Source: UBA1426 sp050953365 (GTDB lineage: Bacteria; Bacillota; Clostridia; Peptostreptococcales; Anaerovoracaceae). Taken from it: a stretch of DNA of 64,000 bases. Of this stretch, positions 35,397 to 43,625 are shown one piece after another. The notes under the pieces are model-generated. The model was given only the letters and a program-made list of their open reading frames with translations. It ran no database searches and was not told the origin of the DNA. The stretch is taken from positions 1 through 64,000 of the forward strand of contig JBMNMN010000002.1 in the NCBI GenBank assembly GCA_050953365.1. The letters are read 5' to 3'. The position numbers were made by a program, and so were the translations under genes. Within the stretch, counting starts at the first letter, position 1; the number at the start of each line of letters is the position of its first letter.

Positions 35397-35945
35397 ATGA
35401 AAGTATACGTGCACCTGGCAGAGGGATTTGAGGAAATTGAAGCAATAACCGTAGTGGATGTCTTGCGGAGGGCCGGAGTTGAAGCGGAGACCGTATCCGT
35501 TACAGGAGAGTTTTCGGTAACGGGAGCCCATGGAATTCCGGTGACGGCGGATCTGCTGTTCGAGGAAGCGGATTACGATAATTGTGAAATGATCGTGCTG
35601 CCCGGAGGGATGCCGGGTACGACGAATTTAGGAGCTCATGAGGGGCTGGTGAAGCAGCTGGAGAAATTTGCAGAGCAAAACCGCTGGTTGGCAGCGATTT
35701 GCGCAGCACCTATGGTTCTTGGCAAGGCAGGTTTGCTGAAGGACAGGACAGCGGTCATCTACCCCGGCATGGAGGCGCACCTTGTGGAAGCCCGAGTAGG
35801 GAAAAACCCGGTGGAAGTGGACGGGAAAATCATTACTTCGAAAGGCCCCGGAACCGCTATGGCCTTTGCCCTTACCCTTGTTGAAGTATTGAAAGGCGCG
35901 TCGGAAGCAGACGCCTTGAAAAGGTCTATGTTGCTGAATTTATAG
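35397..35945 (+). CDS. DJ-1/PfpI family protein
   Basis: 182 residues. The N-terminal YVHLAEGFEEIEAITVVDVLRRAG with the conserved Glu and the nucleophile Cys in LAAICAAPMVLG (about residue 102) are diagnostic of the DJ-1/YajL/ThiJ family. These proteins act on glyoxal adducts or serve as stress-protective deglycases or chaperones. RBS AGGAGGAGG, ATG at 35397. It is probably monocistronic or read with the MFS gene 19 bases downstream. Confidence 0.9.
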   Translation: MKVYVHLAEGFEEIEAITVVDVLRRAGVEAETVSVTGEFSVTGAHGIPVTADLLFEEADYDNCEMIVLPGGMPGTTNLGAHEGLVKQLEKFAEQNRWLAAICAAPMVLGKAGLLKDRTAVIYPGMEAHLVEARVGKNPVEVDGKIITSKGPGTAMAFALTLVEVLKGASEADALKRSMLLNL

Positions 35946-35964
35946 GGGAAGCTGGTTTCCGTTC

Positions 35965-37206
35965 ATGGAGCGTTGGAAAATAAATTTATATTCTCTATGG
36001 GTTAGTCAGATTTGCTCCCTGATGAGCTTTGGTTTTGGCATACCCTTTATCCCTTTTTATTTTCAGGAGCTGGGGGTTTCAAGTACCGTCCAGCTCAGTT
36101 ATTACGTGGGATTATCCGCCACCTTGCCGGCTGCAGCCATGGCGGTTGCATCTCCTGTATGGGGGATTGTATCCGATCGCTACGGACGCAAAATGATGAT
36201 TTTGCGGGCCATGTTTTTTGCTGCCTTGATTCTGGCTTCCATGGGGATGGTGCGGAGCGTCTGGCAGTTTATGGTGCTTCGAGTTTGCCAGGGAGTTTTT
36301 ACAGGGACTATTACAGCCAGCATGAGTTTCGTTTCGGCAAATACCCCTGAAAATCATATGTCATATGCGCTGGGGCTAATGACATCCTCCAATTTTCTCG
36401 GCTGGTCCATCGGGCCCTTTATCGGCGGATTGCTGGCGGAAGTTGTCGGTTACCGCATATGCTTTATGCTCGGCGGCATACTCATGTTGATCGGGTTTTC
36501 GCTGGTTTTATTTCTCGTCAAGGAGGACAAGAATACATATGGTTACCGGGTTCGTTCCGCTGAGGAGGGTAAAAGGGGCATGTTTGCCATCCTTACGCCC
36601 TACATCATTTCCGTTATGGTCTGCCTATTGATGCAGAGAATTGCCCGAACTGTATTTTCACCTTTTTTAGCTCTTTATGTACAGGAAACTCTGGGAACCC
36701 TCACGGGGGCTGCCAGGTACACCGGGTTTATCAACGGCGCCACAAGCTTTGCCACTGCTGCTGCGGCTCTGACCATTACCAGGTGGGGAGACCGGACGGA
36801 TAAGCTCAAACTGTCAATGTATCTCACCTTGCTTTCGGTTCCTATAATGGCGCTGACTCTTCCGTTTAAATCGCTTTTTGTTTTTGCTCTATTCTTTACC
36901 GCCTTTTATTTTCTCGCGGGAGGAATCGAGCCTATTTTAACATCGGCGGCGTCGGAGCATACCCCCGCCCATATGCGGGGTGTCCTGTTTGGTATTATCG
37001 GAACCGTAAGCAGCGTAGGCGCCATGGTATCTCCTATAATGGGGAGCTTTATTTCCGTAGAGTTTGGAATCAAGACGATTTTAGTGGTGATTCCTTTCGT
37101 TACGATGATTCAGGCCGCCTGCATTTACATAGCCGGAAAGAAGACGGCGAAACGTCCTATGGCTATGCAATCCGGCCCGGAAAAGGAGGATCCGTTCTAT
37201 GATTGA
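35965..37206 (+). CDS. MFS transporter (multidrug efflux type)
   Basis: 413 residues, 12 predicted membrane helices. The motif A loop between helices 2 and 3 is GIVSDRYGRKMMILRAM, and LRVCQGVFTGTITASMSFVS matches the drug:H+ antiporter group (MdtG-like). The last bases overlap the following PHP gene by 8 bases, so the two are coupled. Substrate unknown. Confidence 0.88.
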   Translation: MERWKINLYSLWVSQICSLMSFGFGIPFIPFYFQELGVSSTVQLSYYVGLSATLPAAAMAVASPVWGIVSDRYGRKMMILRAMFFAALILASMGMVRSVWQFMVLRVCQGVFTGTITASMSFVSANTPENHMSYALGLMTSSNFLGWSIGPFIGGLLAEVVGYRICFMLGGILMLIGFSLVLFLVKEDKNTYGYRVRSAEEGKRGMFAILTPYIISVMVCLLMQRIARTVFSPFLALYVQETLGTLTGAARYTGFINGATSFATAAAALTITRWGDRTDKLKLSMYLTLLSVPIMALTLPFKSLFVFALFFTAFYFLAGGIEPILTSAASEHTPAHMRGVLFGIIGTVSSVGAMVSPIMGSFISVEFGIKTILVVIPFVTMIQAACIYIAGKKTAKRPMAMQSGPEKEDPFYD

Positions 37207-38062
37207 CATGCATTTACACACCTATTATTCCGACGGCACCATGTCGCCGGAAGAGCTAATCAGGCGCGCAGCGGAAAGAGGCGTCAAAACCCTTGCCATT
37301 ACGGATCATGATGGCTTTAACGGCATCGCGGAAGCTTTGGAGGCAGGGAGAAGATATGGGGTTACGGTAATACCCGGTGTTGAGTTTTCCACTATCATGA
37401 AGGGGGATGAACTTGATTTGGCGCCGGCTCATTACGCCGGAGAGATCATTAACATGCACATTTTGGGTTATCAAATCGATATTCAAAATGAAGCGCTTGT
37501 AAAAGCGGCGGAGGAGATGCGCAAAAAGCGTCAGGAACGTAATCGCAAGCTGCTTTCGGCTTTCAATCGAATCGGATATAAGATAAGCGAAGAGGACTTG
37601 TTGCAGCGAAAGGGCCAGGATTATGTGGGAAAGCCCAACTTTGCCTTGGCGTTGGTTAAAAGAGGTTATATCAAATCTACAAGCGAGGCAAACACTCCCG
37701 GCCATTTTCTGCGCCATCCCGAGGCGAGGAAAATCCACAGGGAGAAAATCCACGTCCGCGAAGCCATCTCTCTCATCAGGAATGCCGGGGGCTATGCGGT
37801 TCTTGCTCATCCCATGAAGGTAAGATTCCCGGAAGAGGAGGGTTGCCGCGTGTTCGAACGGTTGGAACTTTTGTTGGATAAACTTCAGAAGTGGGGTCTG
37901 GCAGGAATGGAATGCTATTACAGCACCCATACAAAAGAACAGGCGGAGCGGCTGGTGGAGATAGCTGAAAGAAGGGGACTTTTGATTACTGCCGGATCGG
38001 ATTTTCACGGACCGGAATTTGATTACCGGGTAGATATCGGCGTGACATCCAAAAAAGAATAA
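37199..38062 (+). CDS. PHP domain phosphoesterase
   Basis: 287 residues. Metal-binding motifs of the PHP fold are MHLHTYYSDGT at the start, AITDHDGF, GVEFST, VLAHP and the C-terminal GSDFHGP. The family includes nucleoside-3',5'-bisphosphate phosphatase/RNase AM (YciV/TrpH). It is likely a metal-dependent phosphatase or 5'-exonuclease on short nucleotides. Its start overlaps the MFS gene. Confidence 0.88.
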   Translation: MIDMHLHTYYSDGTMSPEELIRRAAERGVKTLAITDHDGFNGIAEALEAGRRYGVTVIPGVEFSTIMKGDELDLAPAHYAGEIINMHILGYQIDIQNEALVKAAEEMRKKRQERNRKLLSAFNRIGYKISEEDLLQRKGQDYVGKPNFALALVKRGYIKSTSEANTPGHFLRHPEARKIHREKIHVREAISLIRNAGGYAVLAHPMKVRFPEEEGCRVFERLELLLDKLQKWGLAGMECYYSTHTKEQAERLVEIAERRGLLITAGSDFHGPEFDYRVDIGVTSKKE

Positions 38063-38070
38063 AAAAAGAG

Positions 38071-38099
38071 TTGACAAAAAATGTAAGTAATAATATTAT
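38071..38099 (+). promoter_or_regulatory. Promoter of the PC4-like gene
   Basis: TTGACA (38071-38076), 17 bases, TATTAT (38094-38099), in AT-rich DNA directly after the PHP gene. Confidence 0.75.
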
Positions 38100-38142
38100 A
38101 TAAATGTAAATATATTGCATTTATTATTAAGGAGGAAGAAAA

Positions 38143-38376
38143 ATGCCGGCAGATAAGGACAGAGAGGTTACTTTCGAACTGGTGGAGCATATCGGCGTCT
38201 TCGGTAAAGATGCAAAAGGCTGGACAAAGGAATTGAACCGCGTGGCCTGGAACGGCGGGCAAACAAAATACGATATGCGCAGCTGGGATGACGGCCACCA
38301 CAAAATGGGGAGAGGGATTACCCTTACAAAGCAGGAACTGTTAGATTTGAAGAGCTTGCTTGAACAAGTGGACTGA
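38143..38376 (+). CDS. PC4/YdbC family ssDNA-binding protein
   Basis: 77 residues. The pattern FELVEHIGVFGKDAKGWTKELNRVAWNGG and YDMRSWDDGHHKMGRGITLTKQEL matches YdbC, a bacterial homologue of the transcription coactivator PC4 that binds single-stranded DNA. RBS AAGGAGGAAG. It has its own promoter and terminator. Its cellular role is not known. Confidence 0.88.
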   Translation: MPADKDREVTFELVEHIGVFGKDAKGWTKELNRVAWNGGQTKYDMRSWDDGHHKMGRGITLTKQELLDLKSLLEQVD

Positions 38377-38423
38377 TAATTTTTATCTTGGAGAGAAATG
38401 CTGCTCGAGAGAAGAGCCGAGAA

Positions 38424-38459
38424 AAAGAGTCTGCCGGAAAACCATTCGACAGACTCTTT
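38424..38459. terminator. Bidirectional terminator
   Basis: AAAGAGTCTG (38424-38433) and CAGACTCTTT (38450-38459) are perfectly complementary, with an inner CCG-CGA mismatch region and loop. It separates the PC4-like gene from the convergent ACT-domain gene; A and T runs on either side suit both directions. Confidence 0.85.
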
Positions 38460-38479
38460 AATATTATATCATTGCTGCA

Positions 38480-38866
38480 TCATTGCTTTTCCAGTATTTC
38501 CGAAGCTCGTTTGGGATCGCTGGTCTTGAGGATCAATCGAGCTTTACCGCCGTTGGAATAGCCGTACATATAGATCACATCCACCTTTTCCGCTGCGAGA
38601 AGCTTCAGCTTCTCATTGAGCGCCCCGGGAACATCCGGTGTCACCAAACAGATGACGTCGATGACTTTAACTTTGTAACCGTGCTGCCTCAATGTTTCAG
38701 CGGCAAGATCGATATCGCTGACGATCATGCGCAGGATTCCGTATTCTTCTGTTTCCGCCAAAGAGAGAGCCGAAATATTGATGTTTGCTTTATGCAGGAT
38801 ATCCGTCACCTGAACCAGTCTGCCTGTTTCATTTTGAACAAACACAGAGAGTTGTTTGATCATCAT
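38480..38866 (-). CDS. ACT domain protein (two ACT modules)
   Basis: 128 residues, essentially two ACT domains: IKQLSVFVQNETGRLVQVTDIL at 3-24 and VICLVTPDVPGALNEKLKLL at about 71-90. Proteins of this kind are encoded next to phenylacetate-CoA ligase in many anaerobes and presumably sense an aromatic amino acid. It lies 35 bases after paaK on the same strand. No DNA-binding domain is present, so it acts by protein contact or as a ligand sensor. Confidence 0.88.
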   Translation of the reverse strand: MMIKQLSVFVQNETGRLVQVTDILHKANINISALSLAETEEYGILRMIVSDIDLAAETLRQHGYKVKVIDVICLVTPDVPGALNEKLKLLAAEKVDVIYMYGYSNGGKARLILKTSDPKRASEILEKQ

Positions 38867-38901
38867 CTCGCTACCCTTCCTTTCTTCTGACGATGCAGAT
38901 C

Positions 38902-40200
38902 TTAAAGTTTTCTCTTGTCGATGACGCGCTTTGCTTTACCCTCGCTTCTTGCTATGGTCTTGCTTTCTACTAACTTAAGTATAACACTGATTCCGAGAAC
39001 ACTCTCAATTTTATGCTTGATTTTTTTATTAATTTTTGCAAGCTCCACCAATTCGTCGGAAAAGTACGAGTCGTCGATCTCCACCTGTACTTCGAGGGTA
39101 TCCAAGCTTCCCTGACGATCCACCACCAGCTGATAGTGAGGCTTGGCTTCCGGGATCTCAAGGAGAATACTTTCGATCTGGGTCGGGAAGATGTTTACAC
39201 CGCGGATGATCAGCATATCGTCGGACCGGCCGTATATTTTAGACATGCGCACATTGGTTCTGCCGCATTCGCAAGGAGCATAATTGAGGGAGGAAAGATC
39301 CCGGGTGCGGTACCGAAGGAGAGGCATGGCTTCTTTTGTAATTGTGGTGAATACCAATTCTCCCGTCTGTCCTTCCGGCAGGGGCTCAAGAGTATCGGGA
39401 TCGATGATCTCTGGAAGAAAATGATCTTCCGAGACATGAAGTCCTTCTCCTCCGTGACAGCCGACGGATACGCCGGGCCCGATGATTTCGCTCAGGCCGT
39501 AGATATCAATGGCTTTGATCCCTAATCCCTCCTCGATCTTTGCTTTCATTTCAAGGGTCCAAGGTTCGGCTCCGAATACGCCGATCCGAAGGGGAAGGGA
39601 GGAAGCATTTACCCCTTCTTCCTGGAGAGTTTCCAACAAATATGTAGCATAGGAGGGCGTGCAGGTTAATACCGTACTGCCGAAATCCTGCAGGAGCTGG
39701 ATCTGCCTGGCGGTATTGCCGCCTGAAATGGGTACTACAGTGGCTCCCAGGTTTTCCGCGCCATAATGAATGCCCAAGCCGCCGGTAAAGAGACCGTAGC
39801 CGAAAGCCACCTGAATTATATCATCCGAAGTAACCCCTGCAGAGACAAGCGCCCGGGTTACCACCTCCGAGAAAATGTCAATATCCTTTCTGCTATAGGC
39901 CACAACCGTAGGCTTGCCGGTAGTACCGGTGGACGCGTGTACTCTGACCACCTGGCTTTTGGGAACGGCAAAGAGGCCAAAGGGGTAATTGTCTCTCAGG
40001 TCCTGTTTGGTGGTAAAGGGCAGTTTTGAAAGATCCTCGATAGTTTGAATATCTCCCGGCTCCAAACCAAGCGCCTGCATTTTTTCGCGATAAAAGGGCA
40101 CGTTATGGTAGACCCTCTTTACAGTAGCATGGAGCCTGGAGCTCTGCAGATTGTGCATTTCATCCCGGCTCATACACTCCTTTGTCTTATTCCATATCAT
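38902..40200 (-). CDS. paaK: Phenylacetate-CoA ligase
   Basis: 432 residues, adenylate-forming enzyme. ASTGTTGKPTVVAYS is the ATP/phosphate loop, YGLSEIIGPGVS the adenylate site, and the C-terminal PaaK domain has GRSDDMLIIRGVNIFPTQIE. It activates phenylacetate (or indoleacetate and similar) to the CoA thioester, as in reductive or Stickland-type use of aromatic amino acids. RBS GGAGG precedes the ATG at 40200. The usual partner, indolepyruvate ferredoxin oxidoreductase, is not in the window. A T-box leader lies about 295 bases upstream on the same strand. Confidence 0.92.
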   Translation of the reverse strand: MIWNKTKECMSRDEMHNLQSSRLHATVKRVYHNVPFYREKMQALGLEPGDIQTIEDLSKLPFTTKQDLRDNYPFGLFAVPKSQVVRVHASTGTTGKPTVVAYSRKDIDIFSEVVTRALVSAGVTSDDIIQVAFGYGLFTGGLGIHYGAENLGATVVPISGGNTARQIQLLQDFGSTVLTCTPSYATYLLETLQEEGVNASSLPLRIGVFGAEPWTLEMKAKIEEGLGIKAIDIYGLSEIIGPGVSVGCHGGEGLHVSEDHFLPEIIDPDTLEPLPEGQTGELVFTTITKEAMPLLRYRTRDLSSLNYAPCECGRTNVRMSKIYGRSDDMLIIRGVNIFPTQIESILLEIPEAKPHYQLVVDRQGSLDTLEVQVEIDDSYFSDELVELAKINKKIKHKIESVLGISVILKLVESKTIARSEGKAKRVIDKRKL

Positions 40201-40370
40201 TTTTTAGCCTCCTTACTTATTTAAATTTTACGATTGCTGTGTCTTGTTGATAAATCAACTAATACTTCCCATTGCAGTTTTCGGTTACACAGATCCTGAC
40301 GGCAACCGATAGTAACCAACTTTGTTCCGCCAACATACTATGAAGAAAAACCTAAAGGAGGTATTTCCAT

Positions 40371-40487
40371 ATGGACCGTTGTGACCGTTTTGGGGGCATT
40401 GATGACAGCCTTCTTTTCTTTTTCCTGCTGCTCGTAATACTCTTCTGCAACAGCGGAGTATTCGGGTGCGATCGTGATCGTTGCTGA
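40371..40487 (+). CDS. Small Cys-containing membrane peptide (38 residues)
   Basis: Too short for routine gene calling. It starts MDRCDRFGGIDDSLLFFF, continues with an uninterrupted hydrophobic stretch (LLFFFLLLVILF, residues 14-25) and ends in VFGCDRDRC. RBS AAAGGAGG is at the right distance from the ATG at 40371. Cysteines at 4, 26, 33 and 38 flank the membrane segment. It resembles the many small hydrophobic peptides of sporulating Firmicutes, but I do not recognise a family. It lies antisense to the region between the T-box and paaK. Confidence 0.55.
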   Translation: MDRCDRFGGIDDSLLFFFLLLVILFCNSGVFGCDRDRC

Positions 40488-40492
40488 CATCA

Positions 40493-40785
40493 CAAAACAA
40501 AAAGGTCTTTCCGTCTCGCAAGAGACGGGAAGACCCGTGGTACCACTCTTATTGCCATGCACAGCAACGGCTGTGCCATGGCCACTCAGGGCATAAACCC
40601 GTATCCCTTTAACGGGGGAAACCGTGTGCGCTTACTCAATTCCCTTTCGGTTTTTTTCGGCGGACAAGCTCGAGGGGGAACTTCGGCGAAACTCCTGTTG
40701 CCGGATCGCACCTTAACCGGCTCTCTGTGAACAGGAAAAATCACTTACTTTACCCTGTCATCGCTTCTGTGCAATTATGAGTATA
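40493..40785 (-). promoter_or_regulatory. T-box riboswitch leader with terminator
   Basis: Read on the minus strand. Stem I begins GATGACAGGGTAAAGTAA (40767 downward), with the AG-rich bulge AGAGAGCCGG and the GGTGCGA loop. The T-box itself is AGAGTGGTACCACGG (near 40550-40535). The terminator pairs GGTCTTCCCGTCTC with GAGACGGAAAGACC (40535-40504), followed by TTTTTGTTTTG. The specifier region reads GAAGTTCCCCCT; leaving one base between codon and helix gives UUC (Phe), one step back gives GUU (Val). The next gene on this strand is paaK. Confidence 0.9.
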
Positions 40786-40791
40786 GGCCGA

Positions 40792-40820
40792 ATTATATAT
40801 GGCGGAATAGGGTTTGTCAA
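40792..40820 (-). promoter_or_regulatory. Consensus promoter of the T-box transcript
   Basis: On the minus strand TTGACA (40820-40815), 17 bases, TATAAT (40797-40792): a perfect sigma-A promoter. Transcription would start near 40785, just at the 5' end of the T-box. Confidence 0.88.
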
Positions 40821-40881
40821 GAAAGTTATATTTTTGACTTTCCAAACACACTATAACAGATGCGATACCGGTAAAAAGTGT

Positions 40882-40910
40882 CTGACACCAAATACAACAT
40901 GTGATACAAT
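40882..40910 (+). promoter_or_regulatory. Promoter of the TGS-kinase gene
   Basis: CTGACA (40882-40887), 17 bases, TACAAT (40905-40910) with a TG at 40902-40903. The -35 box lies in the palindrome GTGTCTGACAC (40878-40888), which may be an operator or a dispersed repeat. Confidence 0.65.
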
Positions 40911-40965
40911 GAAAATCAAAGTCGAAGGTTTCCATCGGAGGAATCAATTAGCAAAGGAGTGCCAG

Positions 40966-42630
40966 ATGATACCGATTAAACTTATAATACAGCCGGGAGA
41001 AAAACCCATAGAAACAGAAGTAAAAGAATGCATTACCATAGAAGAGGTTGTCAAACAGTATCAAGAAAAATTACCTTACAGAGTATTGGCAGCCAAGGTG
41101 AACAATCGGGTTCGAGAGCTTACGCGAAGCATTACGGAACCTTGCACCATTACATTTCTGGATATGAGAGACGCTACGGCCTCGAGAATTTACCAGAACA
41201 GCGTATCGTTTATTTATTTGAAAGCAATAAACGATTTATTGGGAAATGTCAGGGTGGAAATTCAAAATTCGTTAAACAAAGGAATTTACACCGAAATCAA
41301 AACCAGGGAAGCGCTTTCCGTCGATGACGTTTCCAAAATCGAAGATAAAATGAGAGAGCTGGTTCAGGCAGACATTCCCTTTGTCCGTAAAATACTTTCC
41401 AGAGAAGAAGCTTTCAAGCTTTTTTCCGATCACAACCATGAAGAAAAGCGCAGGATACTGAAAGGATTGCCCCATGTTGATAAAGTCCCTGTATACTCCT
41501 GCGACGGTTTCCTTAATTTCTTTTACGGGCAAATGGTGCCGTCTACCGGTTATATAGAATATTTTGAGCTGAGGAGATACCGTAACGGCGTGATTCTTCG
41601 ATTCCCCGAGCCGGCTGCGCCTGACAGGATTCCCGAATTCAGAAATGAAGCAAAGCTCTACCGGGCTTTCGGGGAAGCAAAAAAATGGGGAAATCTCATG
41701 GGAATCTCCTATGTTGAGGATCTCAATCAAGCTATTGCAACCGGAGAGTATAAAGAAATCATTCAGATATCCGAAGCCCTCCATGAAAAGAAAATTGCTT
41801 ATATAGCGGATGATATTGTACAAAAAAAGAAAAGGATCATACTCATTTGCGGGCCCTCTTCCTCAGGAAAGACTTCTTTTGCAAAGCGGCTTATCATACA
41901 GCTGAGAGTACACGGCGAAAAGCCTCTTTATATCGGTACCGACGACTATTTCGTCGAAAGGCATCAAACGCCGCTGTTGCCCGACGGGACGCCGAACTTT
42001 GAGGATATTGAAGCCCTTGATCTGAGCCTGTTCAACCGGAACATGAATGACTTGCTGTCCGGGAAAGAAGTGGATCTTCCGGTTTTCGATTTCTATACAG
42101 GGCGAAAGCAGTTTGGAACCAGGATCACGAAAATAAGCGCAGACCAGCCTATCATTATCGAGGGCATCCATGTGCTCAACAGGATACTGACAGCGGAAAT
42201 CGACGATGAGTCGAAATATAAGATCTATATCAGCCCCTTAACCCAGTTGAATATCGATAACCACAACCGAATCCCCACTACGGATGCCAGGTTGCTTCGC
42301 CGCATGGTGCGCGATCACCAGTTCCGCGGATACGACGCAAACAAAACTCTTGAACAATGGCCAAAAGTCCGGGCCGGCGAAGACAAGAATATCTTCCCGT
42401 TTAACGGAGAGGCAGATATGCTTTTTAACTCGGCTCATATTTACGAGCTTGGCGTATTAAAAAAGTATGCGGAACCCATGCTGGAAGCTATAGGCCCCGA
42501 AGAGGCGACGTACAGTGAAGCCGTGAGACTCCTGCGGTTCCTGCGCTATTTTCATACGATTGAGGATGATTCCGTCATCCCGAATAACTCCATTATTCGT
42601 GAATTTATAGGTGGGAGCATTCTCGTTTAG
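40966..42630 (+). CDS. TGS domain / uridine kinase-like nucleoside kinase
   Basis: 554 residues. Residues 1-60 form a TGS-like ubiquitin fold, the next segment resembles the second domain of threonyl-tRNA synthetase (YFELRRYRNGVILRFPEP, SDHNHEEKR), and from about 290 a P-loop kinase of the phosphoribulokinase/uridine kinase family begins with GPSSSGKTSFAKRL, then YIGTDDYFVERHQTP and IIIEGIHVLN. This architecture is common in Clostridia. It probably phosphorylates uridine/cytidine or a related nucleoside. The ATG at 40966 has RBS AAAGGAG; the longer in-frame reading from 40777 runs through the promoter and is rejected. Confidence 0.88.
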   Translation: MIPIKLIIQPGEKPIETEVKECITIEEVVKQYQEKLPYRVLAAKVNNRVRELTRSITEPCTITFLDMRDATASRIYQNSVSFIYLKAINDLLGNVRVEIQNSLNKGIYTEIKTREALSVDDVSKIEDKMRELVQADIPFVRKILSREEAFKLFSDHNHEEKRRILKGLPHVDKVPVYSCDGFLNFFYGQMVPSTGYIEYFELRRYRNGVILRFPEPAAPDRIPEFRNEAKLYRAFGEAKKWGNLMGISYVEDLNQAIATGEYKEIIQISEALHEKKIAYIADDIVQKKKRIILICGPSSSGKTSFAKRLIIQLRVHGEKPLYIGTDDYFVERHQTPLLPDGTPNFEDIEALDLSLFNRNMNDLLSGKEVDLPVFDFYTGRKQFGTRITKISADQPIIIEGIHVLNRILTAEIDDESKYKIYISPLTQLNIDNHNRIPTTDARLLRRMVRDHQFRGYDANKTLEQWPKVRAGEDKNIFPFNGEADMLFNSAHIYELGVLKKYAEPMLEAIGPEEATYSEAVRLLRFLRYFHTIEDDSVIPNNSIIREFIGGSILV

Positions 42631-42707
42631 CACATGGCGATATAGTTGGCGCTATAGGCGCCTCCGCCTCTGAGATAAGAATCTGAGACAAGAAAAGGAT
42701 GAATACT

Positions 42708-43625
42708 ATGAGCAAAGTAGTTATTATCGGCGGTATCACTGCAGACATTGAAGGCCATCCATACGGGAGGCTTATTTACGCGGATTCCAATCCGGGAACC
42801 ATCTCCGTGGCATACGGCGGGGTGGGCAGAAACATTACCGAGAACCTGGCCAGAATGGGCGTTTCTGTGAGCTTCTTTTCTGTGGTAGGGGAAGACCTGA
42901 TGGGGAGAACGGCAGTAAGAGAACTGGCGGATCTCGGCGTGGATGTATCCGGTGTGCGGTTGCTTCCCGGTGAAAATACCGCCATGTATATGTCCATACT
43001 CAACCTGGTAGGGGACATGGAACTGGCGTTGAGCAATATGGATGCCCTGGAGCGCATCTCTCCCGAAATTATTGACGAGGCGGTCCGGGCTGCCGCCGAT
43101 GCCAAAATGGTCGTATTGGATACCAACTTGACGGAGGAAACCCTGGAATATACCATCGAACGGTTAAAAGATAAGCCTCTTTTTTTGGATCCCGTATCTA
43201 CGACGAAAGCGGAGCGCGCTAAGGATTATATCGGAAAATTTCACACGATAAAGCCAAACCGTATGGAGGCTGAGGTGTTATTGGATATGGAAATACGTGA
43301 CCCGAAGGCTTTGGAAGAAGCAGGGAAATTGTTCCTGGAAAAGGGCGTTAAGCGGGTATTTATCAGCCTGTCGGCCGGAGGCGTCTATTATACGGACGGG
43401 GCGCAGTCGGAGCTTCTCAAGCCTTTAGGAGAAATTAAGCCTTCAGGATCTGCTACAGGAGCCGGCGATACTTTTTCGGCGGCTGCGATTTACAGTTTCA
43501 TTCATGGGTATGATATGGAAGAGACCGCTCGTTTCTCTTTGGCCGCGGCTTCGTTGGCCATGGAAGCCAAAACGGCGGTTAATCCCAATCTCACTGTCGA
43601 AGAAATCGAAAGGAGATCCAGATGA
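42708..43625 (+). CDS. psuK: Pseudouridine kinase (PfkB family)
   Basis: 305 residues. VIIGGITADIEGHPYGRLIYADSNPG and GGVGRNITENLARMG are the N-terminal PfkB signature of the PsuK branch; the active site is GSATGAGDTFSAA near the C-terminus. It phosphorylates pseudouridine to its 5'-phosphate. The ATG at 42708 is better spaced from AAAAGGA than the ATG at 42699. The stop overlaps the psuG start (ATGA), which identifies the pair. Confidence 0.9.
   Translation: MSKVVIIGGITADIEGHPYGRLIYADSNPGTISVAYGGVGRNITENLARMGVSVSFFSVVGEDLMGRTAVRELADLGVDVSGVRLLPGENTAMYMSILNLVGDMELALSNMDALERISPEIIDEAVRAAADAKMVVLDTNLTEETLEYTIERLKDKPLFLDPVSTTKAERAKDYIGKFHTIKPNRMEAEVLLDMEIRDPKALEEAGKLFLEKGVKRVFISLSAGGVYYTDGAQSELLKPLGEIKPSGSATGAGDTFSAAAIYSFIHGYDMEETARFSLAAASLAMEAKTAVNPNLTVEEIERRSR

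Noticed and set aside
40338..40562. 74-residue minus-strand reading frame between T-box and paaK
   Set aside because: It begins inside the T-box structure, has no ribosome binding site and opposes the better supported small plus-strand gene.
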